Made by a program: the position numbers and the translations under genes
Source: Trichoplax sp. H2
Taxonomy: Eukaryota; Placozoa; Uniplacotomia; Trichoplacea
Reading direction: 5' to 3'
Assembly (NCBI GenBank): GCA_003344405.1
Contig: NOWV01000004.1
Location: 124,001-188,000, forward strand
DNA length: 64,000 nt
Part shown: piece by piece, positions 13,789 to 25,247 of the stretch
How the letters are laid out: every line of letters begins with the position of its first letter
Position numbering within the stretch: the first letter of the stretch is position 1
The notes under the pieces: model-generated
Seen by the model: only the letters and a program-made list of their open reading frames with translations
What the model was told of the DNA's origin: nothing
Databases searched by the model: none

Positions 13789-14333
13789 TATAGTACGAAT
13801 AAACTAACTATACCTGTGGTACATGTAAAACAACTTTCTATCGTATCAAGTTGCTGTCTGCTCTCGGACACTCAACTAGTAAGCCTTCGTTACTCTGCGC
13901 TGACATGCGTATTAGCTTATTTACAGTTTGAGAAGTTCTCCGTTACAGTACAGTACAGTACAGTACTCAGGGGGTGACAATTGGGTTTGTAAAGGGTGTA
14001 CAGTACAGTACACCAGTTTAGCGAGTGTGCTGTACAATACAGTACAGTACTATAATGTACTGTACAATGTACTGTACACCGTACATCTAGGGTCTTGGCT
14101 CACTTCGCTGGCAGTGGCAGAGGTACAGTACGTATACAGTACGCTGGTATTAAGACTAGTTCATATGTTCTGTAATAATAACAGGTAATCGGTCGAATAA
14201 CAGGTGTGTATTAGCGTGTTGATAAATTTCTACTGAATGTGGTGAGATAGCTGAGAGGCAATATTATATTCATTTGCACGACATCGTGTGGCCGGTTAAG
14301 CTAGTTATTGATAAATTTATGCATAGTACAGTA
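13789..14333. repeat. GTAC-palindrome-rich repeat unit, copy 2 (full length)
   Basis: A 545-bp unit nearly identical to 6172-6642 but with an extra block that contains CAGGGGGTGACAATTGGG and flanking GTACAGTAC runs. No open frame, terminal inverted repeat or target-site duplication is evident. It could be a small non-autonomous element or simply locus-specific sequence with a misassembled allelic copy. Confidence 0.75.
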
Positions 14334-15083
14334 TATTGTGCACAACGCTAACTGTTATAGGAATTATAGTATTAAAAAGATAGAGGGGGCCGGAAATAAT
14401 CATTTAATACTGTGCGTATACTACGGTAATACCGTACTGTACAGTATGTGGAGATCGACCATTTGAATGATCACTTCAAGAGACCTGTGTACAGTGTACA
14501 GTACAGGAGTTTCCAGCCTGTACTGTACACTGTAGACCATACGAGAATACAGTACAGTACGCTTTCAGTGGTACAGTACAGTACTGTACTGTACAGTACT
14601 GTAGAATGAGCAGAAAAATGATAGGCCTCCGCGCTTCTTTGCACAGCGTACTTTACTCGTGGTCTTATGTCATATGTACTTTAGTATACTGTACTTCTCT
14701 TTTTCATTTTTTTATTTGTTTAATGTTCACAGAGTAAGTAAGTACACAGTGCTCATCTGTGCTCTCTTGCTCTATCATAAACTACTAAAAAGAAAGAGGC
14801 GGACAGAAAACGGTCGTTCACTATCCTAATAATGTGAAGGCTGATTATTTTACTGGTCATTTCAACTGTATTGCATGTCTTCAATTGACATCCAAATTAG
14901 CTGCAAACATGCTCCTGAGTTGGTTTTGTGCAGTATGGTATACGGTTTCATTGACACCGTATAGTAGAATGATCGCAAAGATGATAAACCTCCACATTAT
15001 TTTGTAGTGAAAGTAGTTTCTCGTCCCTTCCTTTCTTTTTGCATAGTGCACTGCCAGGGACTACTAAATAAGAAAGAAACGGG

Positions 15084-16423
15084 ACTGCCACCAGTGCAAA
15101 ATACTGCGGAGGCTTAGTATTTTTCCCCTCATTCTACTGTACTATACGGTACCAATAAAACTGTATACCATACTGCACAAAACCAACCTAGCAGCTTATT
15201 TGGTTATCAATCCCAGACAGCATAGTATGTATGCCGTTTACAGATATACGAATTCAATTGAAATGGCTAGTAAAATAATCAGCTTCCACATTATTAGTAC
15301 TGGTGTAGACAGCAGTCAACAAACGTTGGCAGTCGCGCTTCTTTCTGCAGTATTGTATTGTCTCGTCTCGGACGGTCGGATATTTGGACCTTATATCGCC
15401 TTGTTCAAAGACTTTAACTAGTTATTATGAAGAAAATAGACGTCGCACGCAGATTTTAATTGATGAACTATGTTATTTAGCTTTTCTCTACCGATTGATG
15501 TATAATTTGTGCAGAATAAAGGGGTTCCTTGATTTTGCTCGTTAAAATTTATCGGCTAAAATATCTTAGACATACTGTACTGTACAGTACTGTACCTTTA
15601 TGGTTATACTGTAACATTCATTAAGTCGAATTCTATCTTAAGTACAGTATATCACTTATTTTTCTAACAAAAGTGAAGTAATATTATTCTATTTTGCTAA
15701 ATTGTGCTTGAAAGAAGTTATATAGCGTTATAAATGCTTTTTGAATTGGTAGAAGCAATTAAAGAAAAGTAGACACAGAAGATCCATACCAATTACCCGT
15801 TGTNNNNNNNNNNNNNNNNNNNNACTGCCACCAGTGCAAAATACTGCGGAGGCTTAGCATTTTTCCCCTCATTCTACTATACGGTACCAATAAAACTGTA
15901 TACCATACTGCACAAAACCAACCTAGCAGCTTATTTGGTTATCTATCCCAGACAGCATAGTATGTATGCCGTTTACAGATATACGAATTCAGTTGAAATG
16001 GCTAGTAAAATAATCAGCTTCCACATTATTAGTACTGGTGTAGACAGCAGTCAACAAAGGTTGGCAGTCGCGCTTCTTTCTGCAGTATTGTACTGTATTG
16101 TCTCGTCTCGGACGGTCGGATATTTGGACCTTATATCGCCTTGTTCAAAGACTTGGTTCCACTTCTGAATACTGTAGAGGTAAAAAAAGGATTACTGTAC
16201 TGTACTATACTGTACTGTACCTTTATGGTTATACTGTAACATTCATTAAGTCGAATTCTATCTTAAGTATATCACTTATTTTTCTAACAAAAGTGAAGTA
16301 ATATTATTCTTTTTTATTAAATTGTGCTTGAAAGAAGTTATATAGCGTTATAAATGCTTTTTGAATTGGTAGAAGCAATTAAAGAAAAATAGACACAGAA
16401 GATCCATACCAATTACCCGTTGT
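15084..16423. repeat. Direct duplication around gap (15084-15803 and 15824-16423)
   Basis: Both copies begin ACTGCCACCAGTGCAAAATA and end GATCCATACCAATTACCCG plus TTGT. Copy 1 is about 120 bp longer because it carries a block (about 15410-15560) that copy 2 replaces with a shorter sequence; there are also scattered substitutions and GTAC-run length changes. With a 20-N gap exactly between the copies, two haplotypes laid end to end is the simplest reading. Confidence 0.8.
15804..15823. other. Assembly gap (20 N)
   Basis: A fixed-size N run between the two near-identical copies described at 15084-16423. Confidence 0.99.
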
Positions 16424-17235
16424 CGTTACTCAATAAAGTAGTTGTTGGCGTTATTTACTGTATGTACTGTACAGTAGAGTACAGTGTACGGTACAGTTGT
16501 TCAGAAAAGTCTGTCCATCCGAAGAGTATTCTGTCCAGGTGCAAGGTAGATCTTTGTCTTCCATAACTGTGAACTTTATTTTAGGAGTCTCCGCTGTACT
16601 TGGCGTAGGGCTAAGGAGTCACAGACTAATTGACACTGTTACAGATGTCATATTCTGCTATAATGTAACGTATAGATCCAATTTTACACTGTGTACAGTA
16701 TTGTACTTTATTTACTGTTTTTATCAGACTGTACTACTCATCAGCAGAAGTAGGTTATATTACTATGCGCTACAGCATGCAGTACAGTACAGTACTACAA
16801 TGACAACGATGTGCTATTTCTGTTGAATGGCTAGAGCTAGCCAATCATCATCTTTAAGTGCCAATCATTGTCTACAAACCACTTTGAAGACTGCGTCTTA
16901 GCGTCTAGACACCCCACGTGATTCAATTAACCAATAAATTTAACGAGTAACCTTCATCAAAGCTGTGCCTGTCAGGAGACTGTCTGACCGAAGTGACTGC
17001 TGGCTTTTTTATTCAAGGTTACCAGTAGGGTAGCGAGAAACAAATCGACGGTTTAGATTCTAAGTGTATTGCCATTTTTTTTACGTCTATCGGAAAAAGT
17101 GTGCATTATTGTTTGGGAATATAGACGTGTTAAGAAGGCACGCTGTACATTTGGTCTCCAACTCTGTAGCGGATGAAACGCGCTTAAAGCTACCGTCAAG
17201 TCTTCATGACGATTTTTCTGGATATTAATAAATGA

Positions 17236-20200
17236 ATGTTTAGGAGAAAGCGGAACAACTTGTTCAGGCGATTGTGGCGGTGTCGGGCAAGCAAAATTGT
17301 GAATGACCCGACGAATAGTGATCATGACACCGCCCGCTCGCCATCATCACAACTTCAATCACCTTCGGCATCGATTAATTCGGAATCTATCAATAATTTC
17401 TTATTAAAAAAATTCAATGATGAACAACTGAAACGCACTGTCTATAGCTTATTGAAAAGTATTTCCATCAAGCAGTTAGAGAATTTAGTAAAATGTATCG
17501 AATCCCGCGGTGGTATCAAGTCGAACTGTATAGTAACGACAAGCAAGGTCCAAATTAGACACAGCGATGGTACAACTATGGACGTAAAGTTTCATGTATT
17601 ACTGTCTTGTCTTTTTCGTTGGCCCGATATGATAGGAGAGGATTATGAACTAAAGAGATTGGCAACATGTACCACCTGCATTGAAAACGATTTAGATGAA
17701 ATAACTGGTACTACTCCAGCACCTTCAGATCTTCACTTAGTTTGTATAAACCCACACCATTATAGCCGTATAAATCTACAAGGTATGATGGAAGGCTCTC
17801 GTAAGCGTCAACTTTGGTTGATTTGTAAATTTAATTTACAATATCTTCGTCTCTTATCCTTACTGTGCTATTTTCTGTTTCATACAGTAATTGCAACAGT
17901 TTAAAAAATGTAAGATGGTACAAGAATGCAACCTCTTACGTTACTTATCTTTTCTAATTTCTTAGAATCTGTGCCATCACCTTACGTTATCTACCAATTA
18001 AATGATTTACCCTGTGATTCTACTGAAGCAGGTAAGCGTTCATTGAGATAATTAAGCGTCCGGTATATTCTCTCTAAGTAGCGACACCTTCTGTTCTGTT
18101 TGTCTAGCAGTTAGCTAGGTACCGTTTATTCAATTTTAAGAATGAAAGTTTCACCGTTAGTTAATTTCAGCATAACATGATGAATAATGGCTGTGATTTA
18201 CCTTGTTGCCGACACATTGTCTTAATATGAACAGTCGGTGTAGAATGCGCTTAAGCGTTTATTAATGTTACGAATGAATTATAGCCATGTTACACAAGTT
18301 ATGGTACCGTAGTACTCGACAGACCTCACTGATACTATGGTTAGTGAACTACAGTACTGCTGCAGACAGTAAACATGAAATTAATTTACTGTTAGACTTG
18401 ATAAAAAATTCAAAGAGCGTAAATATAATAATGAACGTAGCAATGATTGAAAAGAAGTGGCTAAGTGTAGTAATGTCTTGTCTAGTATAAGGGAAAATTT
18501 TAAGAATTGCGCTATAATTAAAATTTGGTTTTAAATTTTAATCTTCCAGTGCTTGATAATACTTCTCCGTTTATCGCGTCGGCTTTAAAAACAAAATTTT
18601 GTGTTACAGAATTTAATTTTAGATAATTTTCTTATTTTAGATTCGAGCAATCCGTCAATATCATTTGATTCTGCTGGTAAAAGTTTCGGTACGTAGAGTA
18701 AATAAGACATGAAAATAGTCCTAATTCTAATTATATAATTCTTCTACAGTTTATGAAATAAACGTTTAAGTAGACTACGTTTGATGATATTGTGTCGCGG
18801 AACTACAAAACGCCTTCAATTTTCTTGTAAATACCGTCTGAGAACATCGCAATTTTTTCTATATTTGATTTCATTTTATATCATATTTTTTTTATACGGA
18901 CTTTACGCTGATAAAACTCTTTCCAGTTAATAAATAACACCATACGAAATACTGTACTGGACAGTTCTGAAAGCGTACCAAAATAACACAGTGATATGTA
19001 CCGTACAGTACCATACTATACGGTAGAGTACTGAGTACTGACAGTATTATGTGATCTTCTACTCTAGAAATTCTTTTTTGATAACATCGAGATTGAAAGT
19101 TAAGTGCGCGGTACAGTACACCACTGTACATACTATTTCATAGAATCAAATGCTTACTTTATAACGTTCTAATAAATAATTAGAATTAATAATAAAACAA
19201 TAAATAAATAAAATAAAATCAATCAACTGAACATTTAGATCAGCGTTAGTGCTGCTAGCCTAAATAAAACCTTACAGGTACTATGAATTATCTTTAATGC
19301 AAGCTCACCTACCAACTGTTGTGATAGATCTAAAAACTTTTTCTGATCTCGACGATATTTTTATTCCTGACTGTAATGTAGTCAGTTACCAAGTCGTAGA
19401 AGAGTCTATGACAAAATTGATGTTTACAGTATTGAGATCGATCTGTCTCCTGTGTTTAATTGCTATTCATCAAACAATCAATGTAGCGGAAAGAGTATGT
19501 CTAGCGGCTGCTAGCTCCATTACTTAGGCACCATACGCTCTACTTTTTAAATCTGATGTAGCATTATCAGCGGTTTATTCTTATACTGTAGTAGAGCTAA
19601 TCCAAGATAACTTCTATTCATCGAATTTGTATGGAACGAAATTTATTAACATATAATACATGACATTTTAAGGTCTTTGTGATACAAACTAGTGATAAAA
19701 TTTGCCTAATTTTTAGTATTTGATTTAGCCGTAAATCCTTGAATTCTTTAATTAATGGACTAATAAAGGGTGGTCGTTGCCGACATGATCTGATCAGCAC
19801 TCGTGCTACTTCATGTTTTATAATGTTCGCATTATGATCCTGTTGTAGTAGTATGTATTTGACGTTTTTGTTTCTATTTCTACATAAAGATGATCATTCA
19901 TCGTATTCGTCAATATGTAAAGCTTCTTTCGATAGCAGTTGGTGTGCTATCGCGTATTGGGAATTTCGTGAACGTGTTGGTAGAATATTTGATGTTAAAA
20001 GTTCAACCGTCAATATTTTTCAACAACTGCCTGAAGGAGAAGGATTTTGGTTAGGTGCCCTAAACCGTGATGGTGTTTCTGGAAATATTTCCAATACTGA
20101 TTCGAATCACTGTGATAGCCGAGTATTCCACCGTATCGGCTACGGATTGCAACTATCGCGTGAAGATGATTCTGTATGGATTTATAACCGCAGTGAGCAT

Positions 20201-20467
20201 CCTTTATATGTTAATAGCCCATTGTATAATAAAAATATTCAATCGACTCATAACACGGAAGTTAAAAAGGTCCAACCTGGATACTCATTAAAGGTATTTA
20301 ACTATGCTAGAGTTGATATACCTCAGCAGATAAGGCCATACGTTGGTCCAAGATACCCTTATTCGATACGTATTAGTTTTGTGAAAGGTTGGGGTCGTAA
20401 TTATACTAGGCAGTTTATTACGTCATGTCCATGTTGGTTAGAAATTTTACTCAATGTATCGCACTGA
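17236..20467 (+). CDS. SMAD6/7: Inhibitory SMAD (SMAD6/7 type)
   Basis: Four exons join in phase to 412 residues: 17236-17782, 17966-18031, 18641-18688 and 19890-20467. The start MFRRKRNNLFRRLWRCR is the characteristic N-terminus of inhibitory SMADs. The divergent MH1 region (about 60-180) keeps LKSISIKQLENL, CLFRWPD and CINPHHYSRI, so zinc-ligand-like Cys/His positions remain. The linker is exons 2-3. MH2 spans about 238-412, from WCAIAYWEFRERVGR to FVKGWGRNYTRQFITSCPCW, in one exon. The C-terminus lacks the SSxS receptor-phosphorylation tail, as expected for this class. I-SMADs bind activated type I TGF-beta/BMP receptors and block R-SMAD signalling. The linker PY site reads PSPY, not the PPxY that recruits Smurf ligases in vertebrate SMAD6/7. 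Intron 3 is 1.2 kb and contains GTAC repeats and an unused open frame. Confidence 0.95.
18940..19130. repeat. GTAC-word cluster inside SMAD6/7 intron 3
   Basis: Several GTACAGTAC, TACTGTAC and CGGTA-type words occur here in the third intron. This is the same word family as in the intergenic clusters, which shows that the repeats are also tolerated within genes. Confidence 0.6.
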
Positions 20468-22369
20468 CAAATTGACTTACTTGATTGATGAATATATTTT
20501 AATTTGAACATATTTTACGAGAATAGCGTCTTGATACTTGTGCTGTCATCTTTGAATCGCAATACTATCTTCTTGCCGCTGTCTCTTTAAAGTTAACATA
20601 TTCTTTGTCGCTAATATCAAAGTTTTAAGGAACGGTAGTATTCTAAGATAATATTTTATGATCTGTTAGATAACCGAGATCGTTAAGAATTACTCGTTAT
20701 CGCTAAGGCAAATCGAATGTACTTCTTTGCCAAGCGATTATAACGATATTGCTTTTTACTGTAGAACGATTTAGAAGACTGTAAAATTTTTAGCTACGTC
20801 TGTTGTGAATATAGATTGTTGTATATTGCTTCTCACCATTGGATGGTAAAGATATAATTTCCTTCAATCTAAGAAAAGAAATTTGATTTTCTCTTATATC
20901 TCTTTATTTTTCCTACCCTTTGCACTGCTCTTGTAATTTATCTCCATTGTATATATAATATATACGTAATTATTGGTATCAATATTTATCAGCTGTAATA
21001 TTTGGTATTTATGTATTATCATGTATACTTTGGTACAGTACTTTTGATCCAGTTAACGCTTTAGCACGCTATTGTATTAGTACTATGATGCTATCTAACG
21101 TAAAATACCAGATATATTTTACTCTGTACCACTGCTTCAAATATGTCCGGTACAACAAACTTTTCAATCAAGTTTAAGCATACGGTTACACCCGTATACA
21201 GTACCATAAATATTTCACTGTATATTTAATAAGAAAGTGAAATCGCTGGTCACGGTTAGCGGTGAACTTCTACTAATTCATGACAACCTTGATTATATAT
21301 GATAGCAACAATCGTCTATTTGACTACAGGAATCAAATGCCTGTTCTATTAATATTTGAAAGAAATGTTCGTTTAATTAATTATTTTCGTGGATAAAATG
21401 AAGCCGGAGGTGCTTGCTTTTGTATTATGTTTGACATAAATAATTTCAGAAAGATTTCTTCAATTAAAATTATATATTTATTACTTGAAGAGAATGGTTT
21501 CATTCGCAAGATGCTGTGACTAATTTCTTGCATGCCCTTAGGCCTTAGCACCTTGGTTTATTTACAGTAGAGTGTGTGGTAAATTAATGCGCAAGGCCTT
21601 TTTCAGTATTTCGATATACTATTGACTGTTGTACAATGTACAGTACTGTACTTGTCGAGTTCATTTGCACGTAATGGAACGGTATGTACCTTTACCACTT
21701 ACCGCAAAGGCTTATTTAAGTGATTAGTTATAACTAATTGTGAAGCAGTAGTAGAACGCCGTAGAACTCGTTGCCGTAAGTACTCCTTGCAATCAGTCTA
21801 CAGTAGGTACCCGTTCAGTTTACCGAAGTGATAGCGATACACAGGAAATGATTTGGTCAATTTCTGGTAGCCCGGGCGAATTTATTGTTGCTTGCAGACT
21901 CTAAAGTACCCAGATTGTCCGAAAATTTACTTGCTGTAAACTTAGGTTGATTGCAGATCTAGACGTGGACAACACTGCCATCGTAAAGCATAAAGTCTGT
22001 TTTCCGTCGCTATGTATAATTATAGTATTTCACATAGCGATCGCTAATTATGATTTTCTGCGTGCAGATTATGCGTTTAGGACTTGAAAGTCTACGCTTC
22101 GGTACATAATCGTACTGTACACTGTACAGCACTAAATGAAACTAATTAAGCAATTGATATATTGATACGAGATTCCACAACTGAGGAAGAAGTTAATTTA
22201 CAGTTAATTTATTTACTGTAATTAATAACTGTAGTTCTTTTATTTAAAATATATTTATGATGTGTATCAGGCTTTACGAAATAATGTATGTTAACTGAGT
22301 CGCTGAGTTAAAGTTAAGAACCTGGTCAAACTGAACTTCAGTCTAAATTCTGAGGTAGGTACACTGTAC
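20468..22369. other. Intergenic, no gene recognised
   Basis: AT-rich sequence downstream of SMAD6/7 with short open frames only. Small GTACAGTAC words occur near 21040, 21640 and 22120. No RNA gene or transposon is recognised before the satellite array begins. Confidence 0.6.
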
Positions 22370-23880
22370 TCGGTCCAGTTTACGCGCCAGAGACTGATCA
22401 GACAAACCTGTAATGAAGAAGTTTTTTTGATAATTATAATGAAATATACATATCTAATTATAACACTAATCTCGTATACTACACTGCGCTCGTGTATCCC
22501 ATACGGTCCAGTTTATGCGGCAGAGACTGATCAGACAAACCTGTAATGAAGACGTTTTTTGATAATTATAATGCAATAATATATATATATATATATAATT
22601 ATAACACTAATCTCGTATGCTATACTGCACTCGTGTATCCCATACGGTCCAGTTTATGCGGCAGAGACTGATCAGACAAACCTGTAATAACGAAGTTTTT
22701 GATAACTATAATGCAATATATATATATATATATATATAATTATAACACCAATTTCGTATGCTCTACTGTACTCGTGTATCCCATACGGTCCAGTTTATGC
22801 GACAGAGACTGATCTGACAAACCTATAATGACGAAGTTTTTTGATAACTATAATGCAATAATATATATATATATATATATATAATTATAACACTAATCTC
22901 GTATACTATACTGTACTCATGTATCCCATACGGTCCAGTTTATGCGGCAGAGACTGATCAGACAAACCTGTAATGAAGAAGTTTTTTGATAATTATAATG
23001 AAATATATATATAATTATAACACTAATCTCGTATGCTATACTGCACTCGTGTATCCCATACGGTCCAGTTTATGCGGCAGAGACTGATCAGATAAACCTG
23101 TAATGAAGAAGTTTTTTGATAATTATAATACAATATACTGTATATATATATACATATAATTATAACACTAATCTCGTATGCTATACTGCACTTGTGTATC
23201 CCATACGGTCCAGTTTATGCGGCAGAGACTGATCTGACAAACCTGTAATGACGAAGTTTTTTGATAACTATAATGCAATAATATATATATATATATATAT
23301 AATTATAACACTAATCTCGTATACTATACTACACTCGTGTATCCCATACGGTCCAGTTTATGCGGCAGAGACTGATCAGACAAACCTGTAATGAAGAAGT
23401 TTTTTGATAATTATAATGAAGTATACATATAATTATAACACTAATCTCGTATGCTATACTGCACTTGTGTATCTCATACGGTCCAGTTTATGCGGCAGAG
23501 ACTGATCTGACAAACCTGTAATGACGAAGTTTTTTGATAACTATAATGCACTAATATATATATATATATATAATTATAACACTAATCTCGTATACTATAC
23601 TGTACTCGTGTATCCCATACGGTCCAGTTTATGCGGCAGAGACTGATCAGACAAACCTGTAATGAAGAAGTTTTTTGATAATTATAATGAAGTATACATA
23701 TAATTATAACACTAATCTCGTATGCTATACTGCACTCGTGTATCATCCCATACGGTCCAGTTTATGCGGCAGAGGTTTTTTGATAACTATAATGCAATAT
23801 ACTGTATACTGTATATATATATATACATATAAACAATTATAACACTAATCTCGTATACTGTACTCGTATATTCAGTAATA
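22370..23880. repeat. Satellite array, 130-145 bp unit, about 11 copies with internal (TA)n
   Basis: The phrase GGTCCAGTTTATGCGGCAG recurs with starts near 22372, 22505, 22646, 22787, 22932, 23062, 23207, 23350, 23480, 23621 and 23754, a spacing of 130-145 bp. Each unit has the GGTCCAG block, GACTGATCAGACAAACC, TTTTTTGATAA, a TA microsatellite, then ATAACACTAATCTCGTA. Two variants are visible: one with GATCAG, GAAGAAG and a short TA tract, the other with GATCTG, GACGAAG and a long TA tract. They alternate in the right half. The last unit is internally deleted. Two more units follow the gap at about 24718 and 24851 as part of the duplicated segment. Confidence 0.95.
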
Positions 23881-24139
23881 ACTAAAGTTAATAGACGTGC
23901 TGTACAGCGTACAGTACGATTGCGTACGGTAGTAACCGTACTGTGCAGTTTCAATAACCAGTCAAAAAAATACAGTACAGTACACGAGTAATTTCTACTG
24001 TAATATTGTACTGTAGCACGTGTGCTATACTGTACTGGACTCCATAGTAAACACTTACTGCTGCTAACAATCATCATTTAACAACCATTACTGAAAAGTC
24101 GACGCACAACTCCGCACAAGGCTGGTAGAAATCTAAAAA

Positions 24140-24577
24140 ATGCCTGGAAGAGAAGGTACACCTATCAATTTTCGCAATATATCGCATTTTAAGCATGCTA
24201 AAGAGCTTCTACTATACGATCATGACTTTACTTTACTTTATAATACATATAATATACACAAGTAATAATTATAACTTTAAACTGTAAGTACAGTAAATGT
24301 CAGTAATACCAAGTTACTAACAAATAAGATACTACATACAGTCCAGGCTATCCCGGCCTTGAACATGTAACCGCCACAGCCCTGCTATCCTAGTAGAGTT
24401 CCTGTATGACTTTATGCTCCTCTCTTCTTTTAATCCCATCATGCTGGTGCAATTGATTAAAATAATTGTCACATCATACAGTATGATCATGAAGTAAAAA
24501 TCTTTTGACTTTATACTGTAGGAGGGAAAAAAAAACCGCTCAAACAGCCAAAGAAAGACTCCAAAGATATGGACGAA
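24140..24577 (+). pseudogene. Extra copy of TMA7 exons 1-2 (probable assembly duplicate)
   Basis: ATG exon 24140-24155 and exon 24522-24577 repeat the first two TMA7 exons with intact splice sites, but no third exon follows before the gap at 24633. The same exons recur at 25248 and 25620, followed by the rest of the gene. It is therefore either an allelic contig placed in tandem or a true 5' partial duplication. Confidence 0.75.
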
Positions 24578-24632
24578 GTAAGTACTAAACAATCTTACAA
24601 GATAATTATAATTACAAGTACAGTAATGTATT

Positions 24633-24652
24633 NNNNNNNNNNNNNNNNNNNN
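24633..24652. other. Assembly gap (20 N)
   Basis: A fixed-size N run between the two copies of the segment that carries TMA7 exons 1-2. Confidence 0.99.
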
Positions 24653-24898
24653 ATATATATATATATATAATTATAACACTAATCTCGTATACTATACTGT
24701 ACTCGTGTATCCCATACGGTCCAGTTTATGCGGCAGAGACTGATCAGACAAACCTGTAATGAAGAAGTTTTTTGATAATTATAATGAAATATATATATAA
24801 TTATAACACTAATCTCGTATGCTATACTGCGCTCGTGTATCATCCCATACGGTCCAGTTTATGCGGCAGAGGTTTTTTGATAACTATAATGCAATATA

Positions 24899-24940
<42 letters not shown>

Positions 24941-25247
24941 TTATAACACTAATCTCGTATACTGTACTCGTATATTCAGTAATAACTAAAGTTGATAGAC
25001 GTGCTGTACAGCGTACAGTACGATTGCGTACGGTAGTAATGGTACTGTGCAGTTTCAATAACCAGTCAAAAAAAATAATACAGTACAGTACTGTACACGA
25101 GTAATTTCTACTGTAATATTGTACTGTAGCACGTGTGCTATACTGGACTCTATAGTAAACACTTACTGCTGCTAACAATCATCATTTAACAACCATTACT
25201 GAAAAGTCGACGCACAACTCCGCGCAAGGCTGGTAGAAATCTAAAAA

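Larger units (their letters stand above)
13723..17235. other. Divergent intergenic region between dymeclin and SMAD6/7, rich in GTAC palindromes
   Basis: Start codons of the two flanking genes point away from each other across 3.5 kb. The interval holds the longer GTAC repeat unit (13789-14333), more GTACAGTAC clusters (14440-14610, 15570-15600, 16190-16240, 16460-16490, 16690-16800), a gap and a tandem duplication. Open frames such as 16497-16826 run through this low-complexity DNA and resemble no protein family. Any shared promoter elements could not be picked out. Confidence 0.65.

Noticed and set aside
16497-16826. 109-codon open frame upstream of SMAD6/7
   Set aside because: It runs through unique and GTAC-repeat DNA, has no family resemblance and no plausible splice partners.
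19278-19527. Open frame after a CTTACAG acceptor in SMAD6/7 intron 3, considered as an extra linker exon
   Set aside because: Its reading phase does not fit the flanking exons, it ends in a stop without a donor, and exons 3 and 4 join directly in phase without it.
22370-23880. Evenly spaced repeats considered as a CRISPR array
   Set aside because: Whole 130-145-bp units are repeated including the spacers, and the genome is clearly eukaryotic. This is a satellite.
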